A DNA stretch of 43,760 bases from 4572-13 sp964594065. GTDB lineage: Bacteria; Planctomycetota; Phycisphaerae; Sedimentisphaerales; Anaerohalosphaeraceae. The translations under genes were made by a program, and so were the position numbers. The stretch lies in NCBI GenBank assembly GCA_964594065.1, contig CAZQKX010000029.1, forward strand, positions 1 through 43,760, written 5' to 3'. The notes beneath the pieces are model-generated. The model saw only the letters and a list, made by a program, of their open reading frames with translations, did not search any database and was not told the origin of the DNA. Shown here piece by piece: positions 30,959 to 39,598 of the stretch; positions within the stretch are counted from its first letter, which is position 1, and each line of letters starts with the position of its first letter.

Positions 30959-31003
30959 CTACGAAAATGTAGCAAATATCACACGCAGTCTACAGAAATG
31001 TAA
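30959..31003. promoter_or_regulatory. Paired enhancer dyads upstream of glnN
   Basis: CTACGAAAATGTAG (30959-30972) and CTACAGAAATGTAA (30990-31003), each 9 of 10, centres 31 bp apart; the spacer shares AAATATCACA-like sequence with the pair at 26087-26130. The second ends 93 bp before the candidate -24 GG at 31096. They begin 5 bases after the PII stop. Confidence 0.7.
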
Positions 31004-31094
31004 TTTGTGCCGAAATTGTTACGGACCATTTATATAACTGTAACATGTTTTATAATAAAAGGATATCTCTTTTTGTTGCGGGTTCTTAAAAAGA

Positions 31095-31109
31095 TGGTAT
31101 CCCATTTGC
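31095..31109 (+). promoter_or_regulatory. Candidate sigma-54 promoter of glnN
   Basis: TGGTAT-CCCAT-TTGC: GG and GC spaced 10 bp as required, with TAT in place of CAC after the GG. Weaker than the two amt promoters alone, but it stands at the same distance from a dyad pair. Start would be near 31121. Confidence 0.6.
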
Positions 31110-31137
31110 TATGTATGTAAATCGTTGTAATGATATA

Positions 31138-31165
31138 TTGACTTGAATGGTCACAGGTATATAAT
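31138..31165 (+). promoter_or_regulatory. Sigma-70-type promoter of glnN
   Basis: TTGACT (31138-31143), 16 bp, TATAAT (31160-31165); start near 31172, 75 bases before the glnN ATG. Downstream of the sigma-54 candidate, so glnN appears to have a basal and an induced promoter. Confidence 0.7.
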
Positions 31166-31246
31166 ACGCTTGTCGCCGGAATGAAATGGCGTTATATGTC
31201 ATTCATTGAGAGAAACATTTAACCATTCACAACTAAGGAGTAGTAC

Positions 31247-33343
31247 ATGAAGAACGAAGAAATACAATTGATTGACATATTCGGCGTCAATGTTTTCAAT
31301 GACTCGGTCATGCGGCAGCGTTTGCCGAAAAATACTTACAAGGCTTTTGTTGAGGTTCGTCAGGGGCGGGGTGATTTCAACACTGCGTTGGCGGATGTCA
31401 TTGCCAGTGCAATGAAGGACTGGGCTTTGGAGAAAGGCGCTACGCATTTTTGCCACTGGTTCCAGCCGATGACCGGTCTAACGGCTGAAAAACATGATTC
31501 ATTTATTTCGCCCACTTCGGAAGGAAAAACGATCTTAGAATTCAGTGGCAAGCTGCTTACGCAGGGTGAACCTGATGCTTCTTCGTTCCCGTCCGGCGGT
31601 TTACGTGCGACGTTTGAAGCTCGCGGTTATACGGCGTGGGACTGTACTTCGCCCGTCTTTATCAAAGGTAAGACGCTTTATATTCCTTGTGCATTTTGCT
31701 CATATACCGGTGAAGCTTTGGATAAAAAGACACCGCTGCTGCGTTCGATGGAGGCATTGGACAAACAAGCCGTTCGTGTTCTTAAAGCTTTAGATGTGTC
31801 CGATGTCAAAAGTGTGACTTCGACGCTTGGTCCCGAACAGGAATACTTTTTGATCGACCGCAGCTTTTTTGAAAAGCGACTGGATTTGGTTTTGACGGGC
31901 CGTACCTTGTTTGGCGCTCCGTCACCACGCGGACAGGAAATGGATGACCACTACTTTGGTACTTTGCACGAACGTATTGCCGATTTCATGAATGACGTGA
32001 ATACCGAACTCTGGAAATTAGGCGTTTCCGCAAAGACTCAGCATAACGAGGTTTCTCCTGCTCAGTATGAAATTGCGCCTGTCTTTTCGACGGTGAATGT
32101 TGCGACCGATCACAACCAATTAACAATGGAAACTCTTGAAAAAGTCGCCCTGAGACATGATTTTGTTTGTTTGCTTAAGGAAAAACCTTTTGCGGGTGTT
32201 AATGGTTCCGGTAAACATAACAACTGGTCGATGGTTACTGATACGGGTATGAACCTGCTGGATCCGGGCAACACGCCACACGAAAATATGGTCTTCCTTG
32301 TGTTTTTGTGTGCGGTTGTTAGCGCGGTTGATAAATATGCCAAATTGCTGCGTGCTTCTGTTGCTAACACCGGAAACGAACATCGCCTGGGGGCAAACGA
32401 GGCTCCTCCGGCGATTGTTTCGGTTTTCCTTGGTGACCAATTGACCGATATCTTTGAACAATTGGCTGCCGGCGGAGCAAAGTCATCTAAAAAAGGCGGG
32501 GAACTGAAGCTGGGTATTTCCACATTGCCGCCGCTTCCGAAGGACTGCACTGACCGAAACCGGACATCGCCGTTTGCCTTTACCGGCAACCGCTTTGAAT
32601 TCCGTATGCCGGGCTCCAGTCAATCAACAGCCGGGCCGAATTTCGTGCTTAACGCGATTGTTGCTGAGTCACTTTCTGAGATTGCAGATGTGCTGGAAAA
32701 ATCCAAAGACGTCCGAAAAGATGCTCAGAAAATACTCAAGAACATCGCCAAAACCCACCAGCGTGTCATTTTTAACGGTGACAATTATGCGAGTGCATGG
32801 GTAGTTGAAGCGGAAAAACGCGGCCTGCCGAATATTCGTTCGACGGTTGAGTCACTTGAGACGATTTTGGATAAAGAGAATGTGAATCTTTTTAAGAAGC
32901 ATAAAATTCTCTCGAAACAGGAACTGCACGCTCGTATAGAGATTTTACTGGAAAGCTATAGTGGCAGTATCAATATTGAAGCGCTGACAATGTTGAATAT
33001 TGCAAAGCGCCAGATTCTGCCGGTTTGTGTTGAGTACTGTGCTCGTTTGGCGGCATCTGTCGGTGTTGTGGCTGAATCCGGAGTCGGATGCAAAGCAATC
33101 CAGAAGTCTTTAGAGAAAGTTAGCGGCCTTGTGGATGAACTCAGTGATGCGATTGATACGCTGGAACTTGCTGTCAAAAAGGCTCAGGGAATCCGTAAGG
33201 CTAACATGCAATCTCGTTGCTACCGCGATAATGTGATTACCGCGATGGGATTAGTCCGTGCGGCGGCGGATGCTTTGGAAATGCTTGTGGATGCTGAGAC
33301 ATGGCCGTTGCCGACCTATGCTGAAATGCTGTTTTTGAGATAG
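31247..33343 (+). CDS. glnN: Glutamine synthetase type III
   Basis: ATP-dependent synthesis of glutamine from glutamate and ammonium. The 698-residue length and sequence are those of GSIII (GlnN), not the 450-residue GSI: GGLRATFEARGYTAWDCTSPVFI, STLGPEQEYFLID with metal-binding Glu residues, TQHNEVSPAQYEIAPVF, NGSGKHNNWSM, and NRTSPFAFTGNRFEFRMPGSSQS. GSIII lacks the adenylylation Tyr loop of GSI. The ATG follows AAGGAG at about 6 bases. Two promoters and a dyad pair lie upstream, and a terminator follows at 33392. It is placed between the amt-PII genes and glutamate synthase, so the products channel ammonium to glutamate. Confidence 0.96.
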   Translation: MKNEEIQLIDIFGVNVFNDSVMRQRLPKNTYKAFVEVRQGRGDFNTALADVIASAMKDWALEKGATHFCHWFQPMTGLTAEKHDSFISPTSEGKTILEFSGKLLTQGEPDASSFPSGGLRATFEARGYTAWDCTSPVFIKGKTLYIPCAFCSYTGEALDKKTPLLRSMEALDKQAVRVLKALDVSDVKSVTSTLGPEQEYFLIDRSFFEKRLDLVLTGRTLFGAPSPRGQEMDDHYFGTLHERIADFMNDVNTELWKLGVSAKTQHNEVSPAQYEIAPVFSTVNVATDHNQLTMETLEKVALRHDFVCLLKEKPFAGVNGSGKHNNWSMVTDTGMNLLDPGNTPHENMVFLVFLCAVVSAVDKYAKLLRASVANTGNEHRLGANEAPPAIVSVFLGDQLTDIFEQLAAGGAKSSKKGGELKLGISTLPPLPKDCTDRNRTSPFAFTGNRFEFRMPGSSQSTAGPNFVLNAIVAESLSEIADVLEKSKDVRKDAQKILKNIAKTHQRVIFNGDNYASAWVVEAEKRGLPNIRSTVESLETILDKENVNLFKKHKILSKQELHARIEILLESYSGSINIEALTMLNIAKRQILPVCVEYCARLAASVGVVAESGVGCKAIQKSLEKVSGLVDELSDAIDTLELAVKKAQGIRKANMQSRCYRDNVITAMGLVRAAADALEMLVDAETWPLPTYAEMLFLR

Positions 33344-33391
33344 CCGACACTTAGGTAATCAGTTATTGCTGACAAACAAATTGAGAATTGT

Positions 33392-33430
33392 ACAACCCTG
33401 TCGGATGTGTCTTATTTTCGGCAGGGTTGT
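33392..33430 (+). terminator. Intrinsic terminator after glnN
   Basis: ACAACCCTGTCG (33392-33403) pairs with CGGCAGGGTTGT (33419-33430), 12 bp with one G-T pair, loop 15, followed by TTTGTT. It separates glnN from gltB. Confidence 0.75.
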
Positions 33431-33455
33431 TTGTTCATGGATAATTTCTGAAAAT

Positions 33456-33530
33456 GTGTCAAAGCTATGACAGCCAATAGCGTGTTTTTGCTGGATAAAT
33501 ATTGACACATATCCATGATAACACTAAACT
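33456..33530 (+). promoter_or_regulatory. gltB promoter with TGTCA/TGACA inverted repeats
   Basis: TTGACA (33502-33507), 17 bp, TAAACT (33525-33530) is a fair sigma-70 promoter. Upstream, TGTCA-N6-TGACA (33457-33472) is an inverted repeat, and GTGTCAA (33456-33462) is the mirror of TTGACAC (33502-33508) that covers the -35. A regulator might bind here. No CTACA-N4-TGTAG dyad or sigma-54 motif was found for gltB. Confidence 0.45.
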
Positions 33531-33592
33531 TATGCGTCTTTTTAGTAATTATCCTAAGCATGAAGAAGTACCGTAAGTAATAAGGAAACATG

Positions 33593-36500
33593 ATGTCATT
33601 AATGCCAAAAAATCAGGGACTCTATGAAGCCAGGCGAGAGCATGACGCCTGCGGAATTGGTGCGGTTGTCAATATATCCGGCAAACAGAACCATTCCATT
33701 ATCCAATACAGCAAGCAAATATTACTGAACCTGCACCATCGCGGTGCCGCCGGAGCGGACAATGTGACAGGCGATGGTGCCGGGGTTTTGTGTCAGATAC
33801 CCCATGAATTTCTCAAATTGGAAACACATAAGCTTGGGATTGACTTGCCCGAGGCGGGTTTGTATGGTGTGGGAATGGTCTTTGGGTCCAAAGACAAAAA
33901 ACTTCGAAAGAATTGCGACAAGCTGTTGGAAAAGGCGATCAAGCACTATGGCATGAAGGTGCTGGGCTGGCGTGATGTTCCGGTTGCCCCGGATTGCCTG
34001 GGCGAAATCGCACTTTCGTCAGAACCGGCAATTCAACAGATTATTGTCGACGGTGCCGGGTTCGGTTCTGAAGAGTTGGAACGTAAACTTTTCATGGCCA
34101 GAAAGCGTGCTGAACGCCTGGTCAACGAAGCATATGGCCAGACGGCCGAAGATTTTTATATCTCTTCTCTGTCATCCAAGACGATCTGTTATAAAGGCAT
34201 GTTCATGGCCTGGCAGTTATTTGCCTACTATCCTGATCTGAACGATGAGCGTTTTGTATCGGCACTGGCGATCGTTCATCAGCGATACAGCACCAATACA
34301 TTTCCCAACTGGCAGTTGGCGCAGCCTTTCCACTGCATTGCCCATAATGGAGAAATTAATACATTGAGCGGAAACCGCAATTGTACACGGATGCGGGAAA
34401 AGCGGATCGAATGCAGCCTGTTAGGCGATGACCTGACCGATATATTACCGATCCTGACGCCGAGCGGCAGCGATTCGGCTTGTTTTGACAATATGCTGGA
34501 ACTGCTTCATCTGGGCGGCCGCAGTATGCCGCATTCGCTGATGATGATGATTCCCGAAGCATTCGGACCCAAGTATCATATCAGTACCGATAAGCGGTCC
34601 TTTTATGAATATCATTCTTCCATTATGGAGCCCTGGGACGGGCCGGCGGCCATGGTCTTCACGGATGGGCGTCTGCTGGGTGGAACGCTTGACCGGAACG
34701 GCTTGCGACCCTGTCGGTATACCGTCACGACGGATGGACTGGTGATCCTTGCCAGTGAAACGGGTGTGGTCGAGTTTCCGCCGGAAAAAGTCCGAACACG
34801 AGGCCGTCTTCAGCCCGGCAAAATGTTTCTTGTCGATACTGAAGAAGGACGCATTATTACCGATAACGAGACCAAGGGAACGGTGGCTCGTCAAAAACCG
34901 TATCGACGCTGGCTTAACGAAAATCGTATTGAACTGAAAGGTCTGTTTGATACGCCTGAACTGGATGAAAGCGATCCCGAGACATTGGCGGTTCGTATGC
35001 GGATGTTCGGCTATACGCGTGAAGAATTGCATTTACTGCTGATGCCAATGGCGGTCAATGGTCAGGAACCTGTTGGCTCGATGGGTAATGATGTGCCGCT
35101 GGCAGTGCTCAGTGATCGTCCGAAACTCCTTTATAATTATTTTAGACAGCTTTTTGCGCAGGTAACCAATCCGCCGATCGATCCGTTGCGTGAAGGCCTG
35201 GTCATGAGCCTGATGAATTTCACGGGCAAGAAGCTGAATGTTCTTGATGAAACGCCCGACCATTGCCGCCAGCTTAAGCTGCCGCATCCGATATTGACGA
35301 ATGAAGATATAGTGCGACTGCGTTCCGTTCAGAGGGATGATTTTAAGGTCGAAACAATTGACGCTGTCTTCGAGATCGATTCCGATGATCCGACGCTTGG
35401 GCTTGAAAAAGCCCTGGACCGTTTACTGGGCGATGCCGAACGTGTGATCCAGGAAAAAGATGCTTCACTGATCATTATCAGTGACAAGACGGCAGGTCCC
35501 AATCTTGCCCCGATACCGGCTTTGCTGGCGGTTTCCACGGTGCATCACGGCTTAATTGAAAAAGGCCTGCGGGGTGAGGTCGGACTGATCCTCGAAACCG
35601 GAGAAGCCCGAGAAGTTCATCACTTCTGCCTGCTGTGCGGCTTTGGCGCCAATGGTGTCAATTCCTACTTGGCCTTTGAGGCATTAAGCCACATGCAGCA
35701 TCGGGATGAATTGCCGCAGTCTATGGAAGCGTCGCAGATCGCCAGCAATTATATTGCCGCGATCAAGAAGGGCATTCTCAAAACCATGAGTAAGATGGGT
35801 ATTTCGACTTTACGCAGTTATTTTAATGCCCAGTTGTTTGAAGCGATCGGCATCCATAAAGATGTGATCGATCAATATTTCACTGGAACCAGTTCCCGCG
35901 TCGGCGGTATTGGTCTGAAACAGATAGCGATGGATGTTTGCACGCGTCATCGTGATGCCTATACAGCGCGAAAACCCGGTATGCTGGAGTTGGACTTCGG
36001 CGGTGATTATCACTACCGGGTAGACGGTGAGCGTCACCTGTGGAATCCAACGACGATCAGTAAATTACAACATGCCGTTTATCATAACGATCAGGCGGCT
36101 TATGATGAATTTGCCGAAGTCGTGAATGATCAGGCCAAAGCGGCCTGTACCCTTCGCGGTTTGTTTAAATTTAAATTCGCCGATTCTGTCAGGCTTGATG
36201 AGGTTGACCCGGCATCGGAAATTGTTAAGCGGTTTTGTACCGGTGCGATGAGTCATGGTTCGATCAGCAAGGAAACGCATGAATGTATGGCGATCGCCAT
36301 GAACCGTCTGGGCGGAATGAGTAATACCGGTGAAGGCGGTGAAGATCCGGCACGATATCAGTTGGAGCCTAACGGCGATTCCAAAAACAGTGCGATCAAG
36401 CAGATCGCGAGCGGCCGATTCGGCGTGACGATCGAATATTTGTCACAGGGCAAGGAAATACAGATTAAGATGGCTCAGGGCGCCAAGCCCGGAGAGGGCG

Positions 36501-38152
36501 GCCAACTTCCGGGTCACAAGGTCTCTCAGGAAATCGCCAACTTACGTTATTCAACGCCGGGAGTGACATTGATTTCACCGCCGCCGCATCATGATATTTA
36601 CTCCATTGAGGATTTAGCGCAATTGATCTATGATCTAAAATGCTCCAATCCGGAAGCCAAGGTTTCGGTCAAGCTTGTCTCCGAGGTGGGTGTCGGAACG
36701 ATTGCGGCCGGTGTTTCAAAAGGCAATGCCGATGAGGTGCTGGTCAGCGGTCATGACGGCGGTACCGGGGCAAGCCCGCAGTCATCGATCAAACATGCCG
36801 GATGTCCCTGGGAAGTGGGTATTGCCGAAACACAGCAGGTACTGGTGATGAACAAACTGCGTGACCGGATTCGAGTCCAGGTTGACGGCCAGTTGCGGAC
36901 CGGTCGTGATGTTGTGATCGGGGCTTTGCTGGGTGCTGAACAGTTTGGTTTCGGGACGGCAGTCCTGTGCTGTATGGGATGTACGCTTTTGCGAAAGTGC
37001 CATGAAGGCGCCTGCACTTACGGGATTGCGACGCAAGATCCGGAACTTCGAAAACGTTTTACCGGAAAACCGGAATACATCGAACGCTACTTCTATTTTG
37101 TTGCCGAAGAAATTCGTCAACTCATGGCTCAGCTTGGATTTAAAACGTTTAATGAGATGGTGGGCTGTGTTGATCGATTAACGACACAGGATGCCATCGA
37201 TCACTACAAAGCTAAGGGCCTTGATTATTCTTTGATCTTCCATCAGCCGAAGGTTGACAAGCCCAGTGAATTATATCATTCGTCTAAGCAGGCCTGCCCG
37301 ATCGAAAAGCATCTTGATTGGGAGATTATTGAGAAGGCAAAAGCGACTTTTGAAAAGAAACAACAGGTAAGCCTTGAACTGCCGATCAAGAACACGGACC
37401 GTACGGTCGGGACGATTTTAAGCAACCGTCTTGTCAAGAAATTCGGGCCGGACGGGCTTGCAGATGACACCCTGACCCTTACCTTTTCCGGTTCGGCGGG
37501 GCAAAGTTTTGGGGCGTTTCTGACCAAGGGCGTTACCATGAAGTTGTTCGGAGACAGCAATGATTACCTGGGCAAAGGCCTTAGCGGCGGACGGATCATC
37601 GTGGAAACACCGCTGGGTTCCCCGTTTTTGGCCCATGAAAATATCATTGTCGGTAACACGCTGCTCTATGGTGCGACCCGGGGTGAGATTTTCATTAACG
37701 GAATGGCCGGAGAACGCTTCTGTGTCAGGAACAGCGGAGCCACGGCGGTCGTCGAAGGCGTCGGCGACCACGGTTGTGAATATATGACCGGTGGATTAGT
37801 GGTTGTTCTGGGACAAACGGGCTGTAATTTTGCCGCCGGGATGAGCGGCGGTATCGCCTATGTGCTTGATGAACTACAGCTATTTGATACGTTGTGCAAT
37901 CTTGACATGGTAGACTTGGAAAGCGTTTGGCGTCAGGAAGATAAAGATCTTCTCTATGGTTTGATCAAGAGGCATCAGGATTATACCCAAAGTTCACGTG
38001 CCAAACGTATTTTGGATGCGTGGCCGGATATGGTCGGGCGTTTTGTAAAGGTTATACCCATTGACTACCGAAAGGCATTGGAACGGATGCGGGCAGATGA
38101 GGATCGGGACACAGAGACAACTCCGGCTACCGAGGAGGTGTTCCATGGCTAA
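33593..38152 (+). CDS. gltB: Glutamate synthase (GOGAT) large subunit
   Basis: Makes two glutamates from glutamine and 2-oxoglutarate with the small subunit GltD. About 1519 residues. The class II glutaminase begins with EHDACGIGAVV; Cys near residue 20 becomes the N-terminal nucleophile after a short propeptide is removed. Also seen: HQRYSTNTFPNWQLAQPFHCIAHNGEINTL, LDRNGLRPCRY, the central domain, the FMN/synthase barrel (AQGAKPGEGGQLPG, STPGVTLISPPPHHDIYSIEDLAQLIYDLK in parts, GHDGGTGASP), the [3Fe-4S] cysteines C-x5-C-x4-C (CTLLRKCHEGAC) and the C-terminal beta-helix (GLSGGRIIVETP, NSGATAVVEG). ATGATG starts at 33590; the second ATG has the better 6-base spacing from AAGGA. It overlaps gltD by 8 bases. 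Confidence 0.97.
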   Translation: MSLMPKNQGLYEARREHDACGIGAVVNISGKQNHSIIQYSKQILLNLHHRGAAGADNVTGDGAGVLCQIPHEFLKLETHKLGIDLPEAGLYGVGMVFGSKDKKLRKNCDKLLEKAIKHYGMKVLGWRDVPVAPDCLGEIALSSEPAIQQIIVDGAGFGSEELERKLFMARKRAERLVNEAYGQTAEDFYISSLSSKTICYKGMFMAWQLFAYYPDLNDERFVSALAIVHQRYSTNTFPNWQLAQPFHCIAHNGEINTLSGNRNCTRMREKRIECSLLGDDLTDILPILTPSGSDSACFDNMLELLHLGGRSMPHSLMMMIPEAFGPKYHISTDKRSFYEYHSSIMEPWDGPAAMVFTDGRLLGGTLDRNGLRPCRYTVTTDGLVILASETGVVEFPPEKVRTRGRLQPGKMFLVDTEEGRIITDNETKGTVARQKPYRRWLNENRIELKGLFDTPELDESDPETLAVRMRMFGYTREELHLLLMPMAVNGQEPVGSMGNDVPLAVLSDRPKLLYNYFRQLFAQVTNPPIDPLREGLVMSLMNFTGKKLNVLDETPDHCRQLKLPHPILTNEDIVRLRSVQRDDFKVETIDAVFEIDSDDPTLGLEKALDRLLGDAERVIQEKDASLIIISDKTAGPNLAPIPALLAVSTVHHGLIEKGLRGEVGLILETGEAREVHHFCLLCGFGANGVNSYLAFEALSHMQHRDELPQSMEASQIASNYIAAIKKGILKTMSKMGISTLRSYFNAQLFEAIGIHKDVIDQYFTGTSSRVGGIGLKQIAMDVCTRHRDAYTARKPGMLELDFGGDYHYRVDGERHLWNPTTISKLQHAVYHNDQAAYDEFAEVVNDQAKAACTLRGLFKFKFADSVRLDEVDPASEIVKRFCTGAMSHGSISKETHECMAIAMNRLGGMSNTGEGGEDPARYQLEPNGDSKNSAIKQIASGRFGVTIEYLSQGKEIQIKMAQGAKPGEGGQLPGHKVSQEIANLRYSTPGVTLISPPPHHDIYSIEDLAQLIYDLKCSNPEAKVSVKLVSEVGVGTIAAGVSKGNADEVLVSGHDGGTGASPQSSIKHAGCPWEVGIAETQQVLVMNKLRDRIRVQVDGQLRTGRDVVIGALLGAEQFGFGTAVLCCMGCTLLRKCHEGACTYGIATQDPELRKRFTGKPEYIERYFYFVAEEIRQLMAQLGFKTFNEMVGCVDRLTTQDAIDHYKAKGLDYSLIFHQPKVDKPSELYHSSKQACPIEKHLDWEIIEKAKATFEKKQQVSLELPIKNTDRTVGTILSNRLVKKFGPDGLADDTLTLTFSGSAGQSFGAFLTKGVTMKLFGDSNDYLGKGLSGGRIIVETPLGSPFLAHENIIVGNTLLYGATRGEIFINGMAGERFCVRNSGATAVVEGVGDHGCEYMTGGLVVVLGQTGCNFAAGMSGGIAYVLDELQLFDTLCNLDMVDLESVWRQEDKDLLYGLIKRHQDYTQSSRAKRILDAWPDMVGRFVKVIPIDYRKALERMRADEDRDTETTPATEEVFHG

Positions 38153-39560
38153 GACAAAAGGTTTTCTTGAATATAAACGTCAGAAAGTTGCTTACCGCCC
38201 GGTCGATGACAGGGTGAAGGACTTTAAAGAACTTGAAATTTCCTTAACACCGGATGCGATCTATCAGCAGGCGGCCCGATGTGCTGATTGCGGGATTCCC
38301 TTCTGTCACAGCGGCTGTCCGGTTGCCAACCGAATCCCGGAATTTAATGAACTGGTTTATCTGGGCCGGTGGCAGGAAGCCTGCGAGAATCTGCATTCGA
38401 CCAATAACTTTCCGGAGATCACCGGCCGGGTCTGTCCGGCTCCGTGTGAAGCATCCTGTACGTTGTCGGTCAACGATGAAGCAGTGCTTATTCGGCATAT
38501 CGAATATCAGATCGTCGAACGCGGTTTTGCGGAAGGCTGGATTGTTCCGCTGATTCCGGAAAAGAGAACCGGGAAAAAGGTTGCGGTCATTGGTTCCGGC
38601 CCGGCCGGACTTGCCGCTGCTCAGCAGCTTGCACGGGCAGGTCATCAGGTCACCGTTTTTGAAAAAAATGAAAAGCCCGGCGGTTTGCTTCGTTATGGGA
38701 TACCGGATTATAAACTTGAAAAATGGGTTCTTGATCGTCGTATTGCGCAAATGGAAGCTGAAGGCGTTCAGTTCCAGACAGGTGTGGATGTGGGCGTGGA
38801 TATTTCGGCCCGTTATTTACAGAAGATGTTCGATGCGGTGTGTCTGACCATGGGGGCGGGGCAACCGCGAGACCTGACGGTGCCTGGCCGCGGTTATGAT
38901 AATATTTACTTTGCGATGGATTTCCTGTCGATGCAAAATCGTCGTAACAGCGGGGAACCGATCCAGCAGGAAAGACAGATTACGGCACAGGATAAGAACG
39001 TTGTTGTCATTGGCGGCGGGGATACCGGCAGTGACTGTGTGGGAACCTCTCGACGGCAGGGTGCTAAGTCCATTACGCAAATCGAAATACTCCCCAAGCC
39101 GCCCCAAATGCGCCCGGATGACACGCCGTGGCCGTTATGGCCGCGCATTATGCGGACCTCCTCATCACACGAGGAAGGCTGCGATCGAAAGTGGTCTGTG
39201 CTGACCAAACGAATTTCCGGTACGGGCACTCGGGTTACCCATTTGCAGTGCTGCAACGTTGAGTGGCAGAAAAAGGGCGGACGCTGGGAAATGCGTGAAG
39301 TTGATAATTCCGAATTTGAACTCAAAGCTGACCTGGTGCTTCTGGCCATGGGATTTTTGCATGTGGCACATGAAGGATTGGTCGACGCATTTCAGTTAAA
39401 ACTGGATCAAAGGGGCAATATCGAGGTTAACAATTACCAGACGACTCAGCCCTGGGTTTTTTCGGCGGGCGACGCTGTTTTGGGTGCTTCCCTGATCGTC
39501 CGGGCGATCGATACCGGCAGAAAAGCCGCGGAAGCTATTGACCAATACCTTCGGACATAA
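38145..39560 (+). CDS. gltD: Glutamate synthase small subunit, FAD/Fe-S
   Basis: Takes electrons from NAD(P)H through FAD and [4Fe-4S] clusters to the large subunit. The 471 residues from MAKTKGFLEYKRQ show CADCGIPFCHSGCPVANRIPEFN and CPAPCEASCTL for the clusters, then the FAD loop GSGPAGLAAAQQLA, GGLLRYGIPDYKL, the NADPH loop GGGDTGSDCVGTS and the C-terminal FSAGDAVLGASLIVRAI. The frame is open from 38061, but the ATG at 38145 has an excellent GAGGAGGTG site 4 bases before and matches the family start. Overlap with the gltB stop suggests coupled translation in fixed ratio. Confidence 0.96.
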   Translation: MAKTKGFLEYKRQKVAYRPVDDRVKDFKELEISLTPDAIYQQAARCADCGIPFCHSGCPVANRIPEFNELVYLGRWQEACENLHSTNNFPEITGRVCPAPCEASCTLSVNDEAVLIRHIEYQIVERGFAEGWIVPLIPEKRTGKKVAVIGSGPAGLAAAQQLARAGHQVTVFEKNEKPGGLLRYGIPDYKLEKWVLDRRIAQMEAEGVQFQTGVDVGVDISARYLQKMFDAVCLTMGAGQPRDLTVPGRGYDNIYFAMDFLSMQNRRNSGEPIQQERQITAQDKNVVVIGGGDTGSDCVGTSRRQGAKSITQIEILPKPPQMRPDDTPWPLWPRIMRTSSSHEEGCDRKWSVLTKRISGTGTRVTHLQCCNVEWQKKGGRWEMREVDNSEFELKADLVLLAMGFLHVAHEGLVDAFQLKLDQRGNIEVNNYQTTQPWVFSAGDAVLGASLIVRAIDTGRKAAEAIDQYLRT

Positions 39561-39598
39561 TACAATACTATTTTGGTCCTTAGAACGAAGGATATCTC

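Noticed and set aside
6169..31149. Identical 14-mer TATTGACTTGAATG at 6169-6182 and 31136-31149 in the panD and glnN promoters
   Set aside because: The -10 boxes stand at different distances from it, and it is mostly a -35-like sequence; probably coincidence rather than a shared operator.
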